A DNA stretch of 9,286 nt from Gallionellaceae bacterium. Lineage in GTDB: Bacteria; Pseudomonadota; Gammaproteobacteria; Burkholderiales; Gallionellaceae. A model generated the notes under the pieces. It was given only the letters and a program-made list of their open reading frames with translations. It searched no databases and was not told where the DNA came from. The stretch covers positions 1 to 9,286 of the forward strand of contig DMCN01000101.1 of NCBI GenBank assembly GCA_003445795.1. Direction: 5' to 3'. Below are positions 1 to 5,760 of this stretch, in pieces (the stretch's first letter is position 1; every line of letters begins with the position of its first letter). A program made the position numbers and the translations under genes.

Positions 1-533
1 GCTATCACGCGGGCCAGGAACATCACCAGCGCGTTTATGACGCCCTGCACCAGGGTCATCGTCACCATGTCGCCGTTGGCCACGTGGCTGACTTCGTGCG
101 CCAGCACCGCCTCGGCTTCATCGCGGCTCATGCTGTGCAGCAGGCCTGTGCTCACCGCGACCAGCGCGGCATTGCGGTTCCAGCCGGTCGCGAAGGCGTT
201 CACGTCGGGTGCGTCGTAGATCGCCACTTCCGGCATGCCGATGCCCGCGGCCTGCGCCTGGAACTGCACCGTTTGCAGCAACCAGCGCTCGGTCGGGTCT
301 TGCGGATTTTCGATTACATGCGCACCGACGGAACGTTTCGCCATCCACTTGGACATGAACAGGGAAATGATGGAGCCGGAGAAACCGATCACTGCCGACA
401 TCACCATCAGCGCGTTGAAATTAATCGCGCCGCTCTCATCCAGCACACGGTCGACACCGAGGATGCGCAGGGTGATGCTGATAACCGCCAGTACGGCGAT
501 ATTGGTCAAGACGAACAGAAAGATACGTTTCAT
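1..533 (-). CDS. htpX: HtpX membrane zinc metalloprotease, N-terminal part (gene runs off the left edge)
   Basis: This is the first 177 codons of an M48B-family protease that degrades damaged or misassembled inner-membrane proteins; family members are about 290 residues, so the C-terminal 40% lies outside the window. Residues 1-20 and about 40-60 are hydrophobic and form the two N-terminal membrane segments. The family signature NAFATGWNRNAALVAVS (about residues 112-128) is followed by the zinc-binding HEXXH motif, read as HEVSH at residues 146-150, then ANGDMVTMTLVQG. The third zinc ligand, a downstream glutamate, is beyond the edge. The ATG at 533 has a GGAGAG ribosome site (541-546) seven bases upstream. 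The gene is divergent from the cytochrome b561 gene across a 250-base spacer that carries a probable heat-shock promoter. The family assignment is secure; the specific symbol follows E. coli naming. Confidence 0.95.
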   Translation of the reverse strand, partial: MKRIFLFVLTNIAVLAVISITLRILGVDRVLDESGAINFNALMVMSAVIGFSGSIISLFMSKWMAKRSVGAHVIENPQDPTERWLLQTVQFQAQAAGIGMPEVAIYDAPDVNAFATGWNRNAALVAVSTGLLHSMSRDEAEAVLAHEVSHVANGDMVTMTLVQGVINALVMFLARVI

Positions 534-596
534 TGCTTCACTCTCCAAAGATACGATGAATTGCGGCGCGCAGTGTATCACCGTGGCCGCGTTGGC

Positions 597-625
597 TAGA
601 TGCGGGCGGATCGCGGAATTTCAAG
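597..625 (-). promoter_or_regulatory. Probable sigma-32 (RpoH) heat-shock promoter of htpX
   Basis: Reading the minus strand towards htpX, a -35 element CTTGAAA (625-619) is followed after 14 bases by CGCATCTA (604-597). The known RpoH consensus is CTTGAAA, 11-16 bases, CCCATNTA; only the second base of the -10 differs. Transcription would begin near 590, giving a leader of about 57 bases. An extended -10 box TGATACACT (580-572) lies just downstream and could serve the vegetative sigma factor. The match is direct; the function is inferred, supported by htpX being a heat-shock gene in E. coli. Confidence 0.6.
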
Positions 626-728
626 CCCTCGAACCGATTCCGCGATGCCTGCATTCGAAGTGGCGCCGCCGAAAAAGTTTCATGCCCCTGCTGCCGACAG
701 GGTATGTTGCGGTAAGCAAAAAACCCTG

Positions 729-757
729 TTGACCATAGTCGACATAAAAACTAGGAT
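729..757 (+). promoter_or_regulatory. Probable sigma-70 promoter of the cytochrome b561-yceI unit
   Basis: TTGACC (729-734, five of six consensus bases) is followed after exactly 17 bases by TAGGAT (752-757, four of six, including the key T, A and final T). Transcription would begin near 764, about 20 bases before the ATG at 784. Short inverted repeats overlap the site: AACTA/TAGTT at 749-763 and TTGA-T-TCAA at 762-770. They could be an operator, but no regulator can be named. The local AT-rich composition contrasts with the GC-rich surroundings. Confidence 0.5.
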
Positions 758-783
758 ATAGTTGATTCAATGAGGTGACTGCC

Positions 784-1320
784 ATGAACGACCACTACAC
801 GCCCACTGCCATCGCCCTGCACTGGCTCATCGCCCTGCTGATCTTCGTCGCCTTTCCGCTGGGCATCTACATGCACGACCTGCCGCTGTCGCCTGACAAA
901 CTGCGCCTATACAGCTATCACAAATGGATAGGCGTGACTGTGTTCATGCTGGCCGTGGTGCGCATCTATTGGCGGGCCACCCATGTGCCGCCCGCGTTAC
1001 CGGACAGCATGCCGGGCTGGGAGAAGATCGCCGCCCATGCCACGCACTACGCGCTGTACGCGCTCATCCTCGCCATCCCGCTGAGCGGCTGGCTGATGAG
1101 TTCGGCCAAAGGCTTCCAGACCGTATGGTTCGGCGTGCTGCCCCTGCCCGATCTGCTCGACAAGAGCGAGGACTTGGGCAAACAGTTGCAGCAGGTGCAT
1201 ATGCTGCTGAACTTCGCCCTGTTCGGTCTGCTGCTCGGCCATGTCGGCGCGGCACTCAAGCATCATTTCATCCAGCACGACGACATCCTCGCGCGCATGG
1301 TCACGTTCCTGCGCAAGTGA
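784..1320 (+). CDS. Cytochrome b561 family protein (CybB-like, di-heme membrane cytochrome)
   Basis: A 178-residue inner-membrane di-heme cytochrome b of the bacterial CybB family, which in E. coli moves electrons between the quinol pool and superoxide. Four membrane helices can be seen (about 10-29, 46-63, 86-106, 139-157). Histidines at the expected heme-ligand places are H13 (ALHWL), H46 (YHKWIG), H139 (QVHML) and H153 (LGHVG), matching H13, H45, H137 and H151 of E. coli CybB; H85 and H88 are further histidines in the third helix. An in-frame GTG at 775 could start the gene, but GAGG at 772-775 stands eight bases before the ATG at 784, so 784 is chosen. The yceI-family gene follows after 27 bases and is probably co-transcribed. 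The physiological electron partner is unknown. Confidence 0.92.
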   Translation: MNDHYTPTAIALHWLIALLIFVAFPLGIYMHDLPLSPDKLRLYSYHKWIGVTVFMLAVVRIYWRATHVPPALPDSMPGWEKIAAHATHYALYALILAIPLSGWLMSSAKGFQTVWFGVLPLPDLLDKSEDLGKQLQQVHMLLNFALFGLLLGHVGAALKHHFIQHDDILARMVTFLRK

Positions 1321-1347
1321 TCGCAAAGCACACCAAGGAGAACTGTC

Positions 1348-1911
1348 ATGACCAGACTCATCACGCTGTTGTTAGCCGGATCATTCGCCATTCCCGCCCA
1401 TGCGGCGGACACCTATACGATAGACCCCACCCATACCTGGCCGATGTTCGAAGTCAGCCATCTCGGCTTCTCCACCCAGCGCGGCCGCTTCGACAAGTCG
1501 AGCGGCAAGGTCGTACTCGACACTGTGGCTGGCACCGGTCACATCGAACTGGTCATTGACACCACCTCCATCAACATGGGCTTCGAGGAATGGAACAAGC
1601 ACATGCGGGGACCGGATTTCTTCAGCACGGTGTATTTTCCGACGATGACCTTCACCTCGGACAAGATCGTGTTCGACGGCGGCAAACCGGTGACAGCCTC
1701 GGGCGAACTGACGCTGCTCGGCGAGACCCGTCCGATCACGCTGACCATCAGCGACTTCAAATGCGGTACGCATCCCATGCTGCGGAAAGCGATGTGCGGC
1801 GCGAACATCGCCACCACCATCAAACGCTCTGACTTCGGCATGAAGCGTTTCATCCCCATGGTCGGCGATGAAGTGAAGATCTTTTCGCCGGTCGAGGCAT
1901 ATAAGGATTAG
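1348..1911 (+). CDS. YceI-family periplasmic lipocalin-like protein
   Basis: A 187-residue secreted protein of the YceI family (PF04264), a lipocalin-like beta barrel that in studied members binds isoprenoid or other amphiphilic molecules. Residues 1-19 form a signal peptide ending in AHA, with cleavage likely before ADTYTIDP. The mature start, YTIDPTHTWPMFEVSHLGFSTQRGRF, is the family hallmark, and the later GELTLLGETRPITL and SDFGMKRFIPMVGDEVKI segments are also typical. Two cysteines (in DFKCGTHP and KAMCGANI) could form a disulfide in the periplasm. AAGGAG (1335-1340) lies seven bases before the ATG. The b561-YceI pairing is shared with E. coli yceJ-yceI, which suggests a joint role, perhaps with isoprenoid quinones. 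The exact ligand cannot be read from sequence. Confidence 0.93.
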   Translation: MTRLITLLLAGSFAIPAHAADTYTIDPTHTWPMFEVSHLGFSTQRGRFDKSSGKVVLDTVAGTGHIELVIDTTSINMGFEEWNKHMRGPDFFSTVYFPTMTFTSDKIVFDGGKPVTASGELTLLGETRPITLTISDFKCGTHPMLRKAMCGANIATTIKRSDFGMKRFIPMVGDEVKIFSPVEAYKD

Positions 1912-1977
1912 ACACCTGCAGCAGGATGCTGCGCGCTCCTGCACTCCGCACCAACCCAACATGAAAGTTCGTCACAC

Positions 1978-2685
1978 ATGGATAGCAGATCGTTCTTCGC
2001 CTCTTTCAAACCCCACCCCTTGCAGACCTCGGCCGCGGAAAAGTTCCGCAGCGGGATCGCGGGCGGTCTCGCTATCCTGCTGCTAACGCTGGCCTTGCAG
2101 CAGCTGCCTCAGACCATGTTCCCCATGCTCATCGTCGTCTCGATGGCCGCCTCGGCGACTTTGCTCTACGCCACACCGCACAGTCCGCTGTCGCAACCTT
2201 GGAACCTGGTCGGAGGCCATATCGTCTCGGCGCTCGCCGGTCTGCTTTGCAGCGCACTCATCCCCGAGCCGACCCTCGCCGCCGGCGCCGCAGTCGGCCT
2301 TGCCATTCTGCTGATGCAATTCCTCAGCTGCCTGCACCCGCCCAGCGCGGCCACCGCGCTGATGATGGTGCTCGGCAGCTCGCAGTTCCATGTGATGCAA
2401 TGGGAATGGGCACTGGGCATCGTGGCCATCAATGCCGGTATCTCGCTGCTGCTGGCACTGACCATCAACAACCTGCTCCCCGGCAGGCGCTACCCGATGC
2501 AGGCACCTCCCGCACCGACTCCGCCCAAACCCGCACCGTTCATCACGCTGGAACAGAGCGACCTGACTTGGGCGCTAGAACAGATGGAAAGCGCGATCGA
2601 CGTGAGCGAGGAAGACCTCGCCGAGATCTACAAGCTGGCACTGCAGAACGCACAGCAGCGTATCGATGCAGCCATGCCGAGATGA
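1978..2685 (+). CDS. HPP-family integral membrane protein
   Basis: A 235-residue protein of the HPP family (PF04982). The naming motif is present as LHPPSAATAL (H120, P121, P122), and SPLSQPWNLVGGHIVSA (69-85) is a second conserved stretch. Hydrophobic segments at about 27-44, 46-64, 79-97, 100-117 and 144-165 make up the membrane core. A proline-rich linker (176-187) leads to an acidic, probably helical cytoplasmic tail (190-235). The CBS domains fused to some relatives are absent. A plant chloroplast member has been linked to nitrite transport; bacterial function is largely unknown. The ATG at 1978 lacks a clear Shine-Dalgarno sequence (GAAAG ten bases upstream is the best), so expression may be low or coupled. 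It begins 66 bases after yceI and overlaps the next gene by four bases. Confidence 0.85.
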   Translation: MDSRSFFASFKPHPLQTSAAEKFRSGIAGGLAILLLTLALQQLPQTMFPMLIVVSMAASATLLYATPHSPLSQPWNLVGGHIVSALAGLLCSALIPEPTLAAGAAVGLAILLMQFLSCLHPPSAATALMMVLGSSQFHVMQWEWALGIVAINAGISLLLALTINNLLPGRRYPMQAPPAPTPPKPAPFITLEQSDLTWALEQMESAIDVSEEDLAEIYKLALQNAQQRIDAAMPR

Positions 2686-3677
2686 GAAACCTTTTTCTCC
2701 TTGCCCTGCTCTCTGTGCTGGCCGCTTGCGGCCCTCGCGCTCCGCGCGACCCCGCTTATTTCGAGTTCGATCAGGGCAGCCTGCCCAAACCCACTGTCGC
2801 GCTCACCATCCCCGGCCTCGGCCCCTGCACCGATAGCCCTGACCGCACTCTACGTCTCGATCCCAGCCAGCCGGTCAATGTGCTGGTGCATGGCTGCTTC
2901 GGCTCATCCGGCGAATTTCGGGGACTGGCGCAAGTGTTCGCCTTCCACGGGCAGCAGACGGCCTGCTTCACCTACGACGACCGCGATGGGTTGACCCATA
3001 GCGCCACCGATTTGCGCAGTGCGCTCAACCTGCTCTCCGAACAAACGCACATCCAGCAGATCACCCTGATCGGCCACAGCCAGGGTGCACTCATCTCGCG
3101 CAAGTCACTCACCGCACTTCCCCTCACACAACCCAGCCAACAAACCGAGCTGCGTCTGGTCACCATTTCGGGCCCCTTCGACGGCATCGCCTCGGCAAAG
3201 ACTTGCGGTCGCTCTTGGCTGCAAGCGCTCTCGCTCGGACTGCTACCGGCGAGCTGCTACATCGTGACCGGCGCCAAGTGGTCTGACATCACCTACTCCT
3301 CGCGTTTCATCCGCGAGCCGGGCGCTCTGCTTCCAGAAGTCAGTAGCTATCTGAAGATAGACACCGACGAGCGCGGCAGTTGCCGGCGCGAAGAAGATGG
3401 ACGCTGCGTGGAAGATGACGATGTCTTCTCGCTGGCGGAACAGCATAATCCGCTGGTGGAGAATGACGCCCGCACAAAGCGGGTGGAAGTGCTGGCAGGC
3501 CACGTCGAGATCGTCGGCGACAAACGCGTCGCACCAACCAAACTCATCGCCACGCTGCAGCAGCAGGGCATACTCCGACCGACCGCGCCGGAACGGCTAT
3601 CGACTCTCAGTCTCTTGTTAACCCGAATTTATCTGGTTGACAGCCTGCCGGATCGGAAAGTGACCGATCGCCGTTGA
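2682..3677 (+). CDS. Predicted lipoprotein with alpha/beta-hydrolase fold (esterase/lipase-like)
   Basis: A 331-residue protein whose first 16 residues form a lipoprotein signal with lipobox LAAC (lipidated cysteine C16), so it should be anchored to a membrane on the periplasmic side. The hydrolase core shows an oxyanion-type segment LVHGCFGSSGEF (68-79) and the nucleophile elbow GHSQG (131-135, Ser133). Probable partners are the acid D247 within EDDDVFSL and the histidine H274 in LAGHVEIV; these two are inferred from order and context. Seven further cysteines (49, 72, 95, 175, 192, 234, 242) suggest disulfides. The ATG overlaps the HPP gene's stop (ATGA at 2682-2685), implying translational coupling; the open frame continues upstream to 2199, but that part is opposite-phase coding of the HPP gene. 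The substrate is unknown; ester or thioester hydrolysis is the safest statement. Confidence 0.82.
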   Translation: MRNLFLLALLSVLAACGPRAPRDPAYFEFDQGSLPKPTVALTIPGLGPCTDSPDRTLRLDPSQPVNVLVHGCFGSSGEFRGLAQVFAFHGQQTACFTYDDRDGLTHSATDLRSALNLLSEQTHIQQITLIGHSQGALISRKSLTALPLTQPSQQTELRLVTISGPFDGIASAKTCGRSWLQALSLGLLPASCYIVTGAKWSDITYSSRFIREPGALLPEVSSYLKIDTDERGSCRREEDGRCVEDDDVFSLAEQHNPLVENDARTKRVEVLAGHVEIVGDKRVAPTKLIATLQQQGILRPTAPERLSTLSLLLTRIYLVDSLPDRKVTDRR

Positions 3678-3702
3678 TTCAGACAACTACGATTTGGAAA
3701 TG

Positions 3703-3740
3703 AAAAAACCGCTGCCGTGCAATTAGCACGGCAGCGGTTT
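3703..3740 (-). terminator. Rho-independent terminator of amt, probably also used from the other side
   Basis: A perfect 15-base stem (3706-3720 pairing with 3726-3740) encloses a five-base loop. On the minus strand the stem runs into six T residues (complement of A at 3703-3708), the standard terminator form for amt, whose stop is 18 bases away. On the plus strand the stem ends GGTTTCTCGTTT, a weaker T tract, so the hairpin may also stop transcripts from the hydrolase gene that ends at 3677. Confidence 0.9.
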
Positions 3741-3758
3741 CTCGTTTGGAACGGAAGA

Positions 3759-4976
3759 TCACCAGCCCGATTCGCGCTCCGGCGTTGCCGTGATCTTGTG
3801 AATACTCAGATCGGCACCGTTGAATTCTTCTTCGTGGGTGAGACGGATGCCGACCACTTTCTTGATCAGCCCGTAGACGATGAAGCCGCCGACCAGCGCG
3901 ACGGCGATACCCATCAGGGTGCCGATGAGTTGCGACATGAAGCTGATGCCGCCGAATGCCACGCCGCCGGTGCCGCCCAGCGCCTGAAGTCCGAAGATAC
4001 CCACGGCGATACCGCCCCATGCACCGCACAGTCCGTGCAGCGGCCACACGCCGAGCACGTCGTCGATCTTCCAGCGGTTCTGGGTGAGGGTGAACATGAC
4101 GACGAACAATGCACCGGCCACGCCGCCGACAACAAGTGCTCCGACGGGATGGAAGACATCCGAGCCAGCACAGACAGCGACCAGACCGGCAAGCGGACCG
4201 TTATGCACGAAGCCGGGGTCGTTCTTGCCCAGCCACAGCGCGGTGAGTGTGCCGCCGACCATAGCCATCAGCGAGTTCACCGCGACGAGGCCGGTAAGGC
4301 CGCTCACGCTTTGTGCCGACATGACGTTGAAGCCGAACCAGCCAACGCTAAGCACCCAGGCGCCGAGCGCGAGGAATGGGATGCTGGAAGGCGGATGCGC
4401 GGAGATACGGCCTTCCTTGTTGTAGCGGCCGTGACGCGCACCGAGCAGCAGCACAGCAGCGAGGCCGATCCAGCCGCCAACCGCATGCACCACCACGGAA
4501 CCGGCGAAGTCATGGAAGTTGGCACCGAAACTGGTCTTCAACCATTCCTGGATGCCGTAGGCGCCGTTCCACGCGATACCTTCGAAGAAAGGATAGACGA
4601 AACCGACCAGCAGAAAGGTGGCGGCGAGTTGCGGGTTGAAGCGCGCGCGTTCGGCGATGCCGCCGGAGACGATGGCCGGGATGGCTGCGGCGAAGGTCAT
4701 CAGGAAGAAGAACTTCACCAGGCTGAATCCGTTGCTCGCCGCCAGTTGCTCTGCCCCGACAAAGAAGTTCACGCCGTAGGCGATACCGTAGCCGATAAAG
4801 AAATAGGCGATGGTCGAGACGGCGAGGTCGCTGATGATCTTGACCAGTGCGTTGACCTGGTTCTTCTTGCGCACCGTGCCCAGCTCAAGGAACGCGAACC
4901 CTGCATGCATCGCCAGCACCATGATGGCGCCGAGCAGAATGAATAATGCATCAATGCCGACTTTCAACTCTTCCAT
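3759..4976 (-). CDS. amt: Amt-family ammonium transporter
   Basis: A 405-residue Amt/MEP/Rh channel that brings ammonium across the inner membrane, with 11 expected membrane helices and no cleaved leader. Conserved features include MHAGFAFLELGTVRKKNQVNALVK (23-46; an Amt hallmark), D156 in HDFAGS (equivalent to E. coli AmtB D160), and the pore twin histidines H164 in VVVHAVGG and H314 in WPLHGLCGAWGG (H168 and H318 in AmtB). The short C-terminal tail (380-405, HEEEFNGADLSIHK...) is where PII proteins act in the family. The ATG at 4976 has GGAG five bases upstream; a longer reading from TTG at 4997 would begin inside the leader. No glnK (PII) gene adjoins it, unlike the common glnK-amtB pair, and it appears monocistronic between its own promoter and terminator. 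A sigma-54/NtrC control region lies upstream. Confidence 0.96.
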   Translation of the reverse strand: MEELKVGIDALFILLGAIMVLAMHAGFAFLELGTVRKKNQVNALVKIISDLAVSTIAYFFIGYGIAYGVNFFVGAEQLAASNGFSLVKFFFLMTFAAAIPAIVSGGIAERARFNPQLAATFLLVGFVYPFFEGIAWNGAYGIQEWLKTSFGANFHDFAGSVVVHAVGGWIGLAAVLLLGARHGRYNKEGRISAHPPSSIPFLALGAWVLSVGWFGFNVMSAQSVSGLTGLVAVNSLMAMVGGTLTALWLGKNDPGFVHNGPLAGLVAVCAGSDVFHPVGALVVGGVAGALFVVMFTLTQNRWKIDDVLGVWPLHGLCGAWGGIAVGIFGLQALGGTGGVAFGGISFMSQLIGTLMGIAVALVGGFIVYGLIKKVVGIRLTHEEEFNGADLSIHKITATPERESGW

Positions 4977-5011
4977 GTCATCTCCAGAAATGTGCAAAAT
5001 GCGAAGTCGTA

Positions 5012-5027
5012 TGCAATCCCTGTGCCA
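5012..5027 (-). promoter_or_regulatory. Sigma-54 (RpoN) -24/-12 promoter of amt
   Basis: On the minus strand the sequence reads TGGCAC-AGGGA-TTGCA, an exact match to the known sigma-54 core TGGCAC-N5-TTGCA with correct spacing between the GG and GC doublets. Transcription should begin about 12 bases after the GC, near 5001, giving a leader of about 25 bases that includes the ribosome site. The box stands alone in the only intergenic region upstream of amt. It implies that an enhancer-binding activator is needed. Confidence 0.88.
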
Positions 5028-5090
5028 GCAGATGCATGCATTGATTTGTCAGGTAATTTTAAAATTGACGGCTATTTTCCACGCACAGAA

Positions 5091-5107
5091 TTCACCATCA
5101 TGGTGCC
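5091..5107. promoter_or_regulatory. NtrC-like enhancer site, proximal to amt
   Basis: TTCACCATCATGGTGCC matches 12 of the 14 fixed positions of the known enteric NtrC site TGCACCA-N3-TGGTGCA and is a near-perfect dyad. Its centre at 5099 is about 98 bases upstream of the predicted amt start site, in the range where NtrC enhancers act on sigma-54 polymerase. Between it and the promoter lies AT-rich DNA with a 12-base palindrome (5055-5066), which could favour looping. Confidence 0.7.
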
Positions 5108-5120
5108 TGACAGAAAATCG

Positions 5121-5137
5121 CGCACCAAATGGATGCC
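5121..5137. promoter_or_regulatory. Second, weaker NtrC-like enhancer site of amt
   Basis: CGCACCAAATGGATGCC keeps one good half-site (GCACCA) and a degenerate second half; about 10 of 14 fixed NtrC consensus positions match. Its centre at 5129 is 30 bases, or three helical turns, from the stronger site, so both would sit on the same face of the helix. Tandem spacing of this kind (32 bases at E. coli glnA) is used for cooperative NtrC binding. It ends exactly at the stop codon of the Nudix gene. Confidence 0.5.
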
Positions 5138-5692
5138 TTATTCCGGTGCGCTCCAGCCCCCGTTTAGCACCTTGTCCAGCCAGAACAGTCCGATGATGGT
5201 CTTGCTGTCGTCTATCTTGCCTGCCCTCACCCACTCCAGCGCCTCGACCAACGAGAGCTCGAACACTTCAAGGAACTCACCCTCGTCCAGTTGGCTGCCC
5301 TGATGGGTCAGGCCGCGCGCCAGAAAGTATTCCATGCGCTCGTCGGCATAACCGATGCAGGGCCAGGAGGTGGTGAGGTGTACCCACTCGCGCGCCACAT
5401 AGCCGGTCTCTTCCAGCAACTCGCGCTGCGCGCACAGCAGGATATCCTCGTTCTCGTCGATCTTGCCCGCGGGTAGTTCGATGAATTCGCGGTGCAGCGG
5501 ATAGCGGAACTGCCGCTCCATCACCAGCTTGCCGTTGTCGAGCAAGGCCAGCACCGCCACCGCGCCGGGATGGGTGATGTATTCACGCGTGCTGGTACTG
5601 CCGTCGGGCAGCCGCACATTGTCCTTGCACACGGTGATGAAGCTGCCGTCGTACATCACTTTGCCGTCAATCTTCTTCTCGGTTAGATCCAT
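5138..5692 (-). CDS. Nudix hydrolase, ADP-ribose pyrophosphatase type
   Basis: A 184-residue cytoplasmic enzyme of the NudF/ADPRase branch, expected to cleave ADP-ribose into AMP and ribose 5-phosphate with Mg2+. The Nudix box GX5EX7REUXEEXGU is complete at residues 76-98 (G76, E82, R90, E91, E94, E95, G97), and the preceding ERQFRYPLHREFIELPAGK (59-77) is characteristic of ADP-ribose-type enzymes rather than MutT or diadenosine hydrolases. The ATG at 5692 is chosen because GGAGAG (5703-5698) stands five bases upstream; a TTG at 5707 would begin before that site. It follows nuoN by 68 bases on the same strand, so it may ride on the nuo transcript and recycle products of NAD breakdown. A 24-base palindrome in the gap could limit read-through. 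Substrate specificity is inferred from family motifs. Confidence 0.9.
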   Translation of the reverse strand: MDLTEKKIDGKVMYDGSFITVCKDNVRLPDGSTSTREYITHPGAVAVLALLDNGKLVMERQFRYPLHREFIELPAGKIDENEDILLCAQRELLEETGYVAREWVHLTTSWPCIGYADERMEYFLARGLTHQGSQLDEGEFLEVFELSLVEALEWVRAGKIDDSKTIIGLFWLDKVLNGGWSAPE

Positions 5693-5711
5693 ATTCCCTC
5701 TCCACAAACGA

Positions 5712-5735
5712 ACACTCCCGCCGCGGCGGGAGTGT
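5712..5735. repeat. 24-base perfect palindrome (hairpin) between nuoN and the Nudix gene
   Basis: Each 12-base half reads ACACTCCCGCCG and the halves are exact reverse complements, so the RNA can fold a GC-rich hairpin with a tight loop. On the minus strand the hairpin begins 25 bases after the nuoN stop and is followed by TTCGTTTGTGG, which has too few consecutive U residues for a classic terminator. It may be a partial terminator, a 3'-end stabiliser of the nuo mRNA, or a protein-binding dyad. The palindrome is directly seen; its role is inferred. Confidence 0.65.
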
Positions 5736-5760
5736 ATCCATTCAGTAAACCATCACGCGC

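Noticed and set aside
681..706. Imperfect inverted repeat CCCTG/CAGGG with flanking CAT/ATG upstream of the b561 promoter
   Set aside because: The stem is short and interrupted; such repeats are common by chance in GC-rich DNA.
1918..1932. GCAGCA-GGA-TGCTGC hairpin after the yceI-family gene
   Set aside because: The stem is only six pairs with no following T run, so it is not a convincing terminator.
1961..2086. A short upstream frame of 41 codons that overlaps the start of the HPP gene out of phase
   Set aside because: It has no Shine-Dalgarno sequence and its composition does not look like a protein; a regulatory leader frame cannot be excluded but is not supported.
3717..4946. A 409-codon open frame on the plus strand opposite amt
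   Set aside because: It is antisense to a convincing ammonium transporter, is rich in His, Asp, Glu and Arg as GC-rich shadow frames are, has no ribosome site and no recognisable domain.
5032..5046. Possible IHF site (AATCAA on the minus strand) between the sigma-54 box and the NtrC sites
   Set aside because: The second part of the IHF consensus (TTR) is poorly matched, so it is not called as a feature.
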